Assembly: GCF_002531825.1 (NCBI RefSeq)
Contig: NZ_NWSX01000006.1
Span: 1 to 64,000 of the forward strand
DNA length: 64,000 nucleotides
Direction of reading: 5' to 3'
Origin: Rhizobium sp. J15
GTDB lineage: Bacteria; Pseudomonadota; Alphaproteobacteria; Rhizobiales; Rhizobiaceae
In this document: positions 1 through 7,975 of the stretch, one piece after another
Position numbering within the stretch: the stretch's first letter is position 1
How the letters are laid out: each line of letters begins with the position of its first letter
Notes under the pieces: generated by a model
The model's database searches: none
What the model was told of the DNA's origin: nothing
Seen by the model: the letters and a program-made list of their open reading frames with translations, nothing else
Position numbers and translations under genes: made by a program

Positions 1-35
1 TGCGGCTTGTTGCGCTCAAACTTACTCTTTGCCAT
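1..35 (-). CDS. tuf: Elongation factor Tu, 5' end only
   Basis: The reverse strand opens with ATG at 35 and reads MAKSKFERNKP to the window edge, which is the conserved N-terminus of EF-Tu. EF-Tu delivers aminoacyl-tRNA to the ribosome as a GTP complex. An AGGAAG ribosome binding site precedes the ATG. The gene lies downstream of tRNA-Tyr and tRNA-Gly on the same strand, the arrangement also known from the tufB operon of other proteobacteria. Only 11 codons are visible, so the call rests on that N-terminus and on the tRNA context. Confidence 0.85.
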   Translation of the reverse strand, partial: MAKSKFERNKP

Positions 36-350
36 TTGAATGCTTCCTGTGAACGAAATGGTGGCCCCGGCGAACCGGTTTAGTGCCGCCGTTTAAGGCT
101 TTCGGCGAAATTGCGCAAGACTTAATTGCAGACGCCATTCTTGGCGTGACAGCGCATATGGGAGACAATTCGCCGCCTGCAAGGCGATTCGCCGAAGCCT
201 CCTCGAAAATCGCTGAAATCCCGAAGAAAAATGAATGGATCGCGCGTTTTCGGCAGGCAGGCGACAGCCCTTCCCGGCCTCTTCAGCGCCAGGCTAAAAA
301 TATCTGCGCAGATCGCAGCGGCAATCGTCTAGACCGGTTTAAAGGGAAGC
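36..350. other. Spacer between tRNA-Gly and tuf
   Basis: About 315 bases between the 3' end of tRNA-Gly and the tuf start, presumably transcribed on the minus strand as part of the tRNA-tuf operon. I see no tRNA, intrinsic terminator or credible reading frame. Open frames here are uninterrupted only by chance, and one runs through both tRNAs. Confidence 0.5.
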
Positions 351-424
351 TGGAGCGGGTAGCGGGAATCGAACCCGCGTATTCAGCTTGGAAGGCTGCT
401 GCTCTACCATTGAGCTATACCCGC
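351..424 (-). tRNA. tRNA-Gly (anticodon UCC)
   Basis: The reverse strand folds as a complete cloverleaf: acceptor GCGGGTA paired with TACCCGC, the D-arm motif AGCTCAATGGTAGAGC, anticodon loop CTTCCAA carrying TCC, and a T-arm with GGTTCGATTCC. The 3' CCA is encoded. It follows tRNA-Tyr by 24 bases and precedes tuf. Confidence 0.95.
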
Positions 425-448
425 GGGATGGTCAGATCCGATGACGAA

Positions 449-533
449 TGGTGGAGAGAGTTGGATTTGAACCAACGTAGGCTGAGCCAACGGATTTACA
501 GTCCGTCCCCTTTAACCACTCGGGCATCTCTCC
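449..533 (-). tRNA. tRNA-Tyr (anticodon GUA)
   Basis: An 85-base class II tRNA on the reverse strand. It has acceptor GGAGAGA paired with TCTCTCC, anticodon GTA in the loop CTGTAAA, a long variable arm, T-loop GGTTCAAATCC and an encoded CCA. The long variable arm together with GUA identifies tyrosine. It is the first gene of the tRNA-Tyr, tRNA-Gly, tuf operon. Confidence 0.95.
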
Positions 534-603
534 AGTTTTCGTCCGGATCTTGAAGACCAAGTTCGTCAGACTTCGAAGCGTTGCCGCCGTCGTCTGCGCC
601 GCG

Positions 604-632
604 TATATGACCGGACCATTTCAGTCTGTCAA
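604..632 (-). promoter_or_regulatory. Promoter of the tRNA-Tyr/tRNA-Gly/tuf operon
   Basis: On the reverse strand a perfect -35 TTGACA (632-627) is followed after 17 bases by CATATA (609-604). This fits the rhizobial sigma-70 pattern CTTGAC-N17-CTATAT. Transcription would start near 597, about 64 bases before the mature 5' end of tRNA-Tyr. Prediction from sequence only. Confidence 0.65.
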
Positions 633-734
633 CACGATGACAATAGAAAAAACACGAAAAATTTCATTCGCCGCCGAAAGCCCGCACATGAAAGAAAGCC
701 TATGCGACGGCCAGCGCCCTGGCTATAAAGCCGC

Positions 735-1625
735 ATGAGCAAAGACAAGAAATTTGGCGGCAAGACCGTCACAGACCCATCCGCCAAGGATACGCACTAC
801 GCCAATCTTCGGCGAGCCCACCGCGACGCCAAGCGTGAGCGCGGCGAGATCCCGACGCCGCAGCCACAAAAGCGCAAGCGCGGAGCTGAAGACTGGAAGC
901 CGCCGGCCCTCGCCCCCGATCAGGTTCATCTCTATGGCCTGCATACGGTGCGCGCGGCGCTCGACAATCCCGAGCGCAAGAAGATCAAGCTGTTTACGAC
1001 GCAGAATGCGCTTGCCCGGCTCGAAATCGATGTCGAGGCGCTCGGCATTCCCGTCGAGGTCGTCTCGCCGCAGGAGATCGACAAGGTCCTCGGCCCCGAC
1101 GCGATCCATCAGGGCGTGATGCTGGAAACACGGCCGCTTCCGGTGCGCCGGCTGGAAGCGCTGAAGGACAGTCCTCTCCTGCTCGTCCTCGACCAGGTCA
1201 CCGATCCGCACAATGTCGGCGCGATCATGCGCTCGGCCGTCGCCTTCAATGCCGGCGCGGTCATCACTACCCAGAGACATAGCCCGACCGAGTCCGGCGT
1301 GCTCGCCAAATCCGCCTCCGGCGCGCTGGAACTGATACCTTATATACAGATCACCAATCTCGCCGATGCGCTCGGTGAATTGCACAAGCTCGGCTTCTCC
1401 ACCATCGGCCTCGATTCGGAAGGACCGGCGCCGCTCGAAGGCACCTTCTCCGGCGAGAAGGTGGCGCTGGTGCTCGGCTCAGAGGGCAAGGGACTGCGGC
1501 AGAAGACGCGCGAGACCGTCGGCGCGCTTGCCCGCCTCGACATGCCCGGCGCCATCAAATCGCTGAACGTCTCGAATGCGGCGGCGATCGCGCTTTATGC
1601 GGCGCGGCTCTACCTGAAGGCATAG
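735..1625 (+). CDS. rlmB: RlmB/TrmH-family 2'-O-ribose methyltransferase (SPOUT)
   Basis: A protein of 296 residues that probably 2'-O-methylates a guanosine of 23S rRNA using S-adenosylmethionine. About 60 basic residues precede the substrate-binding domain, which begins at YGLHTVRAAL near residue 67. The C-terminal SpoU domain carries all three family motifs: DPHNVGAIMRSA near 157, LVLGSEGKGLR near 247 and SLNVSNAAAIALY near 277, which form the trefoil knot and cofactor pocket. It diverges from the tRNA-tuf operon. Family assignment is firm; the exact rRNA position is inferred from RlmB homologues. Confidence 0.88.
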   Translation: MSKDKKFGGKTVTDPSAKDTHYANLRRAHRDAKRERGEIPTPQPQKRKRGAEDWKPPALAPDQVHLYGLHTVRAALDNPERKKIKLFTTQNALARLEIDVEALGIPVEVVSPQEIDKVLGPDAIHQGVMLETRPLPVRRLEALKDSPLLLVLDQVTDPHNVGAIMRSAVAFNAGAVITTQRHSPTESGVLAKSASGALELIPYIQITNLADALGELHKLGFSTIGLDSEGPAPLEGTFSGEKVALVLGSEGKGLRQKTRETVGALARLDMPGAIKSLNVSNAAAIALYAARLYLKA

Positions 1626-1663
1626 GCCGGTCCGCAGGCGGGCCGCGACAAAGGGGAACTGTC

Positions 1664-2356
1664 ATGATCCGTTTCATCCTTCGGCTCGCGGCTCCGCCAG
1701 CGGCGCTGCTTTTCTGCGGCATGGCCCACGGACAGGATATCGATCCAGATATTCTCAAAGCGCAGGCAGGAACCTATCTCATCGCTCCCGCTGACGGCGG
1801 CGCCGGATGCCGCATGACGCTCGAAACCGATATGGCGATCGGCGGCTACTCGCTTTCCGGTCAGGAAGCCTGCGCCAAGCAGCTGTCGGCATTCGCCGAA
1901 GCCGCTGCATGGAATTTCGACGGCAATGGCGGCCTCATCCTCATCGATCCCATGCGCAAGGTGCTCGCCCGCTTCGTCGAAAACGAGGGCTCGCCCATGA
2001 AGACGGAAGACGGCAAGCCGCTGCTGCTGATCGCAGCACCCGACGGCGTCGACCACCTGCCGACCGTCGCAAGCCTTGCGGGAGCTTGGACGATGCAGCG
2101 GCCGGATGGCGAAAGGCTCTGCGGCGTGACGCTCGACGGCAATGTCGGCACGGATGGCAATGCGCCATTGTCACTTTCCGGTGACTGCGCCGCCAATGTC
2201 GCCAAGCTCAAGCTCGCGGTATGGCGTATCGACGGGTTCGGCCTGACACTGATGGGCCTCGACGGTTCTTCACTGGGATTCGATATGCGCGCCGACGGCA
2301 ATTTCGACAAATCGAAGCAGGAAGGCGGCAAGCCGCTTTCGCTCGTACGTCGCTGA
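1664..2356 (+). CDS. Secreted protein with two AprI/Inh-type protease-inhibitor domains
   Basis: A protein of 230 residues. It starts with a signal peptide (positive residues, hydrophobic run, likely cleavage after AHG near residue 23). Two similar halves follow. Each begins with an AG-(T/A)-W/Y strand, has a conserved cysteine pair, and ends in a hydrophobic strand: AGTYLIAPADGGAGC near 35 and AGAWTMQRPDGERLC near 132. This is the layout of the AprI/Inh beta-barrel family, small periplasmic inhibitors of serralysin-type metalloproteases, here duplicated. No protease gene lies nearby, so an inhibitory role is family inference only. It starts 38 bases after rlmB. Confidence 0.7.
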   Translation: MIRFILRLAAPPAALLFCGMAHGQDIDPDILKAQAGTYLIAPADGGAGCRMTLETDMAIGGYSLSGQEACAKQLSAFAEAAAWNFDGNGGLILIDPMRKVLARFVENEGSPMKTEDGKPLLLIAAPDGVDHLPTVASLAGAWTMQRPDGERLCGVTLDGNVGTDGNAPLSLSGDCAANVAKLKLAVWRIDGFGLTLMGLDGSSLGFDMRADGNFDKSKQEGGKPLSLVRR

Positions 2357-2363
2357 TCCTCGT

Positions 2364-3107
2364 TTAGTCGGGCGTCCCGCAGGTGGTCGGCCCATCCATC
2401 GGCCGGCGCGTCGTCTCGCCCGCGGCGTAGCCGACTTCAACGGGATAGACGATCACGCTCGGCAGTTTTCCGATCTCGCTGGCGTGATCGGGGCTGCGCT
2501 TCATTTCCGCCTTGTAAGCGGCGGAACAATCCGGCAATTGCTTCGGCGTCAGTCCGGTCTCGGCTGCAATTGCCTTGGCGCAGGCAGCGCCCTCCAGATA
2601 GAGTGAGCAGGACGCCGTGTAAACGCGGCGAAAATCGAGAGTCAGCTTTCCCTTCCCGCTTCTGATTGCGGTAAAATTGTCGCCATCCAGCGAATCGTTG
2701 AGCAGCCGTTCACCCGTTGCCGCATCGTAGATGACGAACGGCAATCCGCCGTTCCATCCATCCGCTGCACGGAAGAAGACGAAATCGCCGCTGGCGCCCA
2801 TGAGATAGCCGGCAGTGTCATCCTCGATCACCCGTTCGCGCTCGTCGGTGCGCTCGCAAGGCGCATCGGCAGCCAGCAGCGCGAGCTTTTCCGCACCGAC
2901 CTCGCCGAGATCGACCTCCTTGACCATAAAGCCCGGATAGCGGCTGCAGCTGATCTTCGGTTTCGCATCGGGATTGAGCTCATCCCGGGGCAGCGCCACG
3001 ACGTCGACCTTCACCGGCTCGTCAAAAGCCGCCGCATTTTCCGAGGCCCCGGCAAAGGAAATAATTGCCGCAACGATGACCGATATCCTGACCGCCCGCC
3101 TCATCAC
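2364..3107 (-). CDS. Exported protein of unknown function
   Basis: A protein of 247 residues with a clear signal peptide (MMRRAVRISVIVAAII, cleavage probably after NAAA near residue 28). The mature part is soluble and holds several cysteines (near 54, 84, 168, 176, 194 and the C-terminus), suggesting periplasmic disulfides. I recognise no family. The gene converges on the protease-inhibitor-like gene with a 7-base gap. The start could be either of the two adjacent ATG codons. Confidence 0.65.
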   Translation of the reverse strand: MMRRAVRISVIVAAIISFAGASENAAAFDEPVKVDVVALPRDELNPDAKPKISCSRYPGFMVKEVDLGEVGAEKLALLAADAPCERTDERERVIEDDTAGYLMGASGDFVFFRAADGWNGGLPFVIYDAATGERLLNDSLDGDNFTAIRSGKGKLTLDFRRVYTASCSLYLEGAACAKAIAAETGLTPKQLPDCSAAYKAEMKRSPDHASEIGKLPSVIVYPVEVGYAAGETTRRPMDGPTTCGTPD

Positions 3108-3312
3108 AGCTCCCGCTTCCCCTTATTTCCGGTATCTCTGCCATGTTTCGATCTGCCTGGACAGATGGAAAGCGGAAGCCGTCAATGACCGGAGGGCGGC
3201 CGTTCGATACCAAGGATCTCCATTTTTGCCTTGGAAAGATGCTCCGGCGCATTATGATCGGGCGATGACCGATTACAGCAACCGACCAGAGGCAAGGAGG
3301 AACATCCGCCCC

Positions 3313-3471
3313 ATGGCCATTCGACCACTGATTTTCGGTGTCCTCTTCATCGCGGTCTTCGTCGGGATCATTCTGAGTATCATCTGGGTGGACACAACAC
3401 ACCCGGTCCACCAGCCCGATCCCCTGTCGCCGACGGCGCCCGGCCCCGCGACACCGGGAACGGTGCAATAG
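3313..3471 (+). CDS. Small single-pass membrane protein
   Basis: A protein of 52 residues: a short basic start, one strong transmembrane helix (LIFGVLFIAVFVGIILSIIW), then a proline-rich tail with PSPTAPGPATPGTVQ-like composition that probably faces the periplasm. A strong AGGAGG lies at 3295-3300, 12 bases before the chosen ATG at 3313. An in-frame ATG at 3265 would add 16 residues but has no clear ribosome binding site. Function unknown. Confidence 0.55.
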   Translation: MAIRPLIFGVLFIAVFVGIILSIIWVDTTHPVHQPDPLSPTAPGPATPGTVQ

Positions 3472-3535
3472 CATCCGCAGGAACGCGGATGACAATCATG
3501 CGTTAATCCCGGAACCGAACGAGGATTGAACGCCT

Positions 3536-3673
3536 ATGCGCATAATGATCGCCGTCGTCGCCTTCATGGTCGCTTCCGTGCTGAGTATCGGCATGATGTC
3601 GCCTTCCGGCGCCGGCCAGACCGGCAATGGCGACAGGATCGAAGCGAGCGTCAACGAACCCGTCACCCATTGA
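3536..3673 (+). CDS. Small membrane or exported protein of 45 residues
   Basis: The frame reads MRIMIAVVAFMVASVLSIG, then a short hydrophilic tail ending NEPVTH and TGA at 3671. A GAGGA motif about 10 bases before the ATG supports translation. The N-terminus is either a signal peptide or a membrane anchor. It lies 64 bases after the preceding small membrane gene on the same strand. It is too short to assign, and the evidence is only frame, ribosome binding site and hydrophobicity. Confidence 0.45.
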   Translation: MRIMIAVVAFMVASVLSIGMMSPSGAGQTGNGDRIEASVNEPVTH

Positions 3674-3699
3674 ACCGAGAACGTCCGGTATCGTGATGC

Positions 3700-4014
3700 T
3701 CAGCTGCGATAGAGCCTGGGCATTTCGCGATGGCGATGACGCCACTCGCGCTCTTCCCAGCGCTCGGCGCGCCATGGCCGCCAATGACGGCGCTGATAGC
3801 GCCACTCGGACCGGCGCCAATCGCGACCATCGCGCCAGTCCCGGTCGTCCCGCCAGTCCCGGTCATCCCGCCAGCTGTCGTGAACCTGGACGATGCCGGT
3901 CTGCGCAGACACTGCCGGCCGATTGGCGGGCATGGCGTTTGCGGGAGGCGCGATGATGGCGAAAGCCGCGCCGGCGGAAATGGCAGCGGTGAGAATGATA
4001 TGCGCGATCTTCAT
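3700..4014 (-). CDS. Exported Arg/Trp/Asp-rich repeat protein
   Basis: A protein of 104 residues from ATG 4014, chosen because AGGAAA sits just upstream and a signal peptide begins exactly there (MKIAHIILTAAISAGAAFA, cleavage near NAMA). The mature half contains short tandem units of the type WRDDRD repeated about four times, followed by a stretch rich in Arg, Trp and His. The composition recalls small exported rhizobial proteins of the BA14K type, but I do not see a defined BA14K motif. Function unknown; cell-envelope association is a guess. Confidence 0.6.
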   Translation of the reverse strand: MKIAHIILTAAISAGAAFAIIAPPANAMPANRPAVSAQTGIVQVHDSWRDDRDWRDDRDWRDGRDWRRSEWRYQRRHWRPWRAERWEEREWRHRHREMPRLYRS

Positions 4015-4128
4015 GGCTGTTTCCTCATTGATGATGAGGCGAAGATGCACTGCCACGGCTGAATTGCCGCTGAAGTGGTCCTTCAGGCGACGTTCATCAC
4101 GGTTACCAGGCGATAGTACAGAAAAGGA

Positions 4129-4204
<76 letters not shown>

Positions 4205-4361
4205 AATAGCTGCCCAACTAACAGATTCTGTCATTCTGTAAAGGAAAATCCGCTCTTTCGGGCAGCGATCGGCCTCGATCCAAAACGCATTACGATGCAA
4301 AACGTCCTTGTCGCGCCCGCCCTTTATCCTTTAGCTAGAGCAGCTTCACAAAGGGCATTGC

Positions 4362-5135
4362 ATGGGCCGGTCATTTCAGACGCTTTCTTTCATAGCCTCA
4401 CCGACGATGGAGGCGCTCGCCGCGCGCGAAGAGCTGATTCGCATCTATGGCGACGTGCCGGCGGAGGAAGCCGACGTCATCGTGGCGCTCGGCGGCGACG
4501 GCTTCATGCTGCAGACGCTGCACAGCACCATGAACTCCGGCAAGCTGGTCTATGGCATGAACCGTGGCTCGGTCGGGTTCCTGATGAACGATTATCGCAC
4601 CGACCGGCTTCAGGAGCGCATCTGCACCGCCGTCGAAAACGCCTTCCGGCCATTGAAAATGACGACGGCCAATGCGGACGGTACCAACACGACGGCGCTC
4701 GCCATCAACGAAGTCTATCTTTTCCGCCAATCCTATCAGGCCGCCAATCTGAGGGTCGTGATAGACGGGCATGTGCGCCTGGAAGAGCTGATCTGCGATG
4801 GTTTGATGGTAGCGACTCCGGCCGGGTCAACGGCCTATAATCTTTCCGCCCATGGTCCGATCCTGCCGCTCGAAGCACCGCTGCTCGCCATGACCCCGGT
4901 CAGCGCCTTCAGGCCGCGGCGCTGGAGGGGGGCGCTGCTCCCGAATAAGGTGACCGTCGATATCGACGTTCTCGAGCCGATAAAGCGCCCGGTGAATGCG
5001 GTGGCCGACAATACCGAGGTCAAATCGGTGCTGCATGTCCGCATCGCCCAGTCCGAACATATGACGGCGCGCATCCTTTCCGATCCCGACCGCTCATGGT
5101 CAGACCGTATTCTCGCCGAGCAGTTCAAGGATTGA
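4362..5135 (+). CDS. nadK: NAD kinase
   Basis: A protein of 257 residues that phosphorylates NAD to NADP. It has the diagnostic GGDG at residues 44-47, the following NRGSVGFLMN segment, the NE motif in AINEVYLF, and the C-terminal nucleotide-binding stretch DGLMVATPAGSTAYNLSAHG. Length and motifs match short alphaproteobacterial NAD kinases. An exported protein gene follows after 10 bases, so the two may be co-transcribed. The start at 4362 lacks a strong ribosome binding site, but the motif spacing from the N-terminus is normal. Confidence 0.93.
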   Translation: MGRSFQTLSFIASPTMEALAAREELIRIYGDVPAEEADVIVALGGDGFMLQTLHSTMNSGKLVYGMNRGSVGFLMNDYRTDRLQERICTAVENAFRPLKMTTANADGTNTTALAINEVYLFRQSYQAANLRVVIDGHVRLEELICDGLMVATPAGSTAYNLSAHGPILPLEAPLLAMTPVSAFRPRRWRGALLPNKVTVDIDVLEPIKRPVNAVADNTEVKSVLHVRIAQSEHMTARILSDPDRSWSDRILAEQFKD

Positions 5136-5145
5136 GACGATAACA

Positions 5146-5649
5146 ATGCGACGGATGTTGATAACGACAGTTTTGCTGGTCGGATGGTCGGCCGCAGCCG
5201 TTCAGGCACAGGATGACATTCTGCCGGCCTCGGTGATTTTTGCGACCAGCACCGGCTACTGGGAGGACGACGGCAATTCGCCAACGGTCGAGCGGGCGCC
5301 TGCCGGCGCCGAGACCACCGCGAAGACCGGCGAAAAGGGCGCACAGCGCCACGGCTATTACAAACTCTTTGCCGTGCGCCAGCCGGACAGAACTTCGAAG
5401 ATCTATCTGCAGCAGATTGCCCAGGCCGAGGCCGGCCCGGCGATCGTCTCGACCATCGAGCTGCAGGAGTTCAGCGATCTGAAGCCTTACGTGACCGATA
5501 TACGCCCCGAGAATTCGACCGGCATCATCAAGCAGCCGGGGCTCTTCGCCACCGTCTATCTCAAGACCGACCCGGCGGCAGAGCCGAACGGCTGGACCGT
5601 GCTGATCGACGAATTCGGTGACATCACCGTGGAGAAGGCGACGAATTGA
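5146..5649 (+). CDS. Exported protein of unknown function
   Basis: A protein of 167 residues with a signal peptide (MRRMLITTVLLVGWSAAAVQA, cleavage before QDD near residue 22). The mature part is soluble and has no membrane span, cysteine cluster or motif I recognise. It lies between nadK and a predicted hydrolase on the same strand. The downstream frame overlaps its 3' end, but the chosen hydrolase start lies after the stop, so the genes do not overlap. Confidence 0.65.
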   Translation: MRRMLITTVLLVGWSAAAVQAQDDILPASVIFATSTGYWEDDGNSPTVERAPAGAETTAKTGEKGAQRHGYYKLFAVRQPDRTSKIYLQQIAQAEAGPAIVSTIELQEFSDLKPYVTDIRPENSTGIIKQPGLFATVYLKTDPAAEPNGWTVLIDEFGDITVEKATN

Positions 5650-5674
5650 ACCGTGCTTCAGAGGCATCCAAGAG

Positions 5675-6688
5675 ATGAAACTGGGCTTTCGCGACGGCGT
5701 CCTCTACGACGAGAAACGGCCGAACTGGGACGCGGACGGCCCCAGGCCCATCAGCTGGTCGCTATGGTATCCCGCTGCCGATGAGGCACAGGAAAGCGAT
5801 TTCCCGGAAAGAAGCTGGTTCAAAAAAGTGGCGGTCGCCCGCGATGCGCCCATTCGGCCGGCGGCCGGGCCCTATCCCCTGGTTCTTCTCTCGCATGGCA
5901 CCGGCGGCTCCACGGCCGGGCTGGAATGGCTGGCGCGGCGCCTTGTCCATCGCGGATTTGCAGCGCTCGGCGTCAACCATCACGGCAACACCGGCGGCGA
6001 GCCTTACCGCGCCGAAGGCTTTGCCTGTCTTTGGGAGCGGGCGCCGGATCTCAGCCATATGCTCGACCGCTGTGATGAATGGCTGGGTGACCTTCGCGGC
6101 CATATCGATATGTCACGTGTATTCGCCGCCGGATTTTCGGCCGGCGCCTATAGCGTGACGCTGCTTCTTGGCGCCGTCGCCCGGTTTTCGCAGTTCGAGC
6201 CTGCTAGGCTGAAGCCGGGCGGTCCGCGCGGGCCTCGGGAATTTCCCGACCTTGCCGATCATATCCCGGCACTGCTTCGCAGCAGCGACGTATTTCGCGA
6301 TTCTTGGTCGCGCATGTCAAAGCCTTACCGAGACGACAGGATCAAGGCGGCCCTCCTCTGCGCACCGGGCCGATCCGTTCTTGGTTTCAGCGAGGAAAGC
6401 CTGAAAGCGGTCGAGGCACCGGCGCTCATCCTCGTCGGCGATGCCGACCGGGCGGCGCCGGCCGAAGAATGTTCGTCATGGCTGCATGCTCGGCTGGACC
6501 GCAGCACCCTTAAGATCTTCGACGGCGGCCTTGGACATTATGTCTTCCTGCCGGAGGGTACGGGACTTGGCTTTGCCTTTGCAGCGGAACTCTTCACCGA
6601 TCCGCCAGGCATCGAGCGCGCAGCCGTTCACGAAGAGATCGCCGATCTGTCAGCCGCGCTGTTCCGGAAGGCCAGAATAAGCACATAG
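5675..6688 (+). CDS. Alpha/beta hydrolase of the dienelactone-hydrolase-like group
   Basis: A protein of 337 residues from ATG 5675. The longer in-frame start at 5618 would overlap the previous gene. The alpha/beta-hydrolase signs are an oxyanion segment LVLLSHGTGGS near residue 69, a nucleophile elbow AGFSAGAY with the catalytic serine, an acid strand LILVGDADRAAP and a C-terminal histidine in GLGHYVF. The substrate cannot be read from the sequence. There is no signal peptide, so it is probably cytoplasmic. An intrinsic terminator follows immediately. Confidence 0.75.
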   Translation: MKLGFRDGVLYDEKRPNWDADGPRPISWSLWYPAADEAQESDFPERSWFKKVAVARDAPIRPAAGPYPLVLLSHGTGGSTAGLEWLARRLVHRGFAALGVNHHGNTGGEPYRAEGFACLWERAPDLSHMLDRCDEWLGDLRGHIDMSRVFAAGFSAGAYSVTLLLGAVARFSQFEPARLKPGGPRGPREFPDLADHIPALLRSSDVFRDSWSRMSKPYRDDRIKAALLCAPGRSVLGFSEESLKAVEAPALILVGDADRAAPAEECSSWLHARLDRSTLKIFDGGLGHYVFLPEGTGLGFAFAAELFTDPPGIERAAVHEEIADLSAALFRKARIST

Positions 6689-6695
6689 CCAAAAG

Positions 6696-6720
6696 AAAAG
6701 CCCCGTTTCCGGGGCTTTTT
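6696..6720. terminator. Bidirectional intrinsic terminator
   Basis: AAAAGCCCC pairs with GGGGCTTTT around a six-base loop, with runs of T on both strands. It sits between the convergent hydrolase gene and prfB and can serve both. Confidence 0.85.
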
Positions 6721-6742
6721 CGTCTCGATCCTGCTCTAACCG

Positions 6743-7874
6743 TCAATCGACATCGTCGACGACCGCGTCGGCGGCGCCGCTGATGCGGTGAGCGAGAGCG
6801 GCTTCCATGAACTCGTTCAGCTCGCCATCGAGCACGTCGTCAGGCGCGGTGCTCGCAACGCCGGTACGCAGGTCCTTGACCAGCTGATAGGGCTGCAGCA
6901 CGTAGGAGCGGATCTGGTGGCCCCAGCCGATATCCGTCTTGGAGGCGGCTTCGGCATTGGCAGCCTCTTCCCGCTTCTTCAACTCGGCTTCGTACATGCG
7001 AGCACGCAGCATTTCCCAGGCCTTGGCGCGGTTCTTGTGCTGGGAGCGTTCCTGCTGGCAGGCAACGACGATGCCCGTCGGAATATGGGTGATGCGCACG
7101 GCCGAGTCGGTCGTGTTGACGTGCTGACCGCCGGCGCCCGACGAGCGATAGGTGTCGATACGGCAGTCGCTTTCGTTGATCTCGATGTTGATCGAGTCGT
7201 CGACGACGGGATAGACCCAGATCGACGAGAACGAGGTGTGGCGACGCGCATTGCTGTCATAGGGCGAGATGCGCACCAGGCGATGAACGCCCGATTCCGT
7301 TTTCAGCCAGCCATAGGCATTGTGGCCCTTGACGAGCAGGGTTGCGGACTTGATGCCCGCCTCTTCGCCGTCGTGGACTTCCAGAAGCTCGACCTTGAAA
7401 CGCTGGCGCTCGGCCCAGCGGGTGTACATGCGCAGCAGCATGTTCGCCCAGTCCTGGCTTTCGGTGCCGCCGGCGCCGGAATGGACTTCGAGATAGGTGT
7501 CGTTGCCATCGGCTTCGCCGGAGAGCATCGCTTCGACCTGGCGGCGCGCGGCCTCGGCCTTCAACGCCTTCAGCGTATCCTCGGCCTCCTTGACGATGCC
7601 TTCGTCGCCCTCTTCCTCGCCGAGCTCGATCAGCTCGATATTGTCGTTCAGCTGCTGTTCGAGCTGCCTGACGCCATTGATGCCGTCATCGAGCTGCTGG
7701 CGCTCGCGCATCAGCTTCTGGGCTTCGGCCGCGTCGTTCCAGAGGTTCGGATCCTCCGCCTTGTTGTTCAACCAGTCCAGTCGTCTTATCGCCTGGTCCC
7801 AGTCAAAGATGCCTCCTCAGCAGGGTGATAGCCTGCTTGGTTTCATCGACCACGTTTTCGATTTCAGCTCGCAT
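6743..7874 (-). CDS. prfB: Peptide chain release factor 2, read through a programmed +1 frameshift
   Basis: RF2 ends translation at UGA and UAA. The first 23 codons run from ATG 7874 to CTT, followed by an in-frame TGA at 7805-7803. Shifting +1 there joins them to the long frame that ends at 6743, giving about 376 residues, the normal RF2 length. The GGQ peptidyl-hydrolysis motif lies near residues 248-250. The stop-recognition tripeptide is SPY (near 203-205) where E. coli has SPF. The frameshift site makes RF2 self-regulating: when RF2 is scarce, ribosomes pause at TGA and shift. An annotation starting at 7771 would lose 34 residues. Confidence 0.95.
7802..7817 (-). other. prfB: prfB programmed frameshift site
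   Basis: The reverse strand reads AGGAGG, CAT, CTT TGA C. The slippery CTT before an in-frame TGA, with a perfect internal Shine-Dalgarno-like AGGAGG three bases upstream of CTT, is the classical RF2 recoding signal. Confidence 0.95.
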
Positions 7875-7922
7875 TTTCCTGCTTCTCTGTATCGGTCTTA
7901 TCAAGTGCTGGTGACATAGAGA

Positions 7923-7956
7923 CGCCCGCCGCGGATGTAAAGAGCCGCGGCGGGCG
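7923..7956 (-). terminator. Strong hairpin between mrcA and prfB
   Basis: A perfect 12-base stem (CGCCCGCCGCGG with its complement) around a 10-base loop lies 20 bases after the mrcA stop. It lacks a long T run, so it may be a weak terminator or an mRNA-stabilising structure rather than a classic terminator. Confidence 0.6.
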
Positions 7957-7975
7957 TTCAAAATTCAGGCGAACC

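Noticed and set aside
83..553. Plus-strand frame of 156 codons in the tRNA region
   Set aside because: It runs through both tRNA genes on the other strand.
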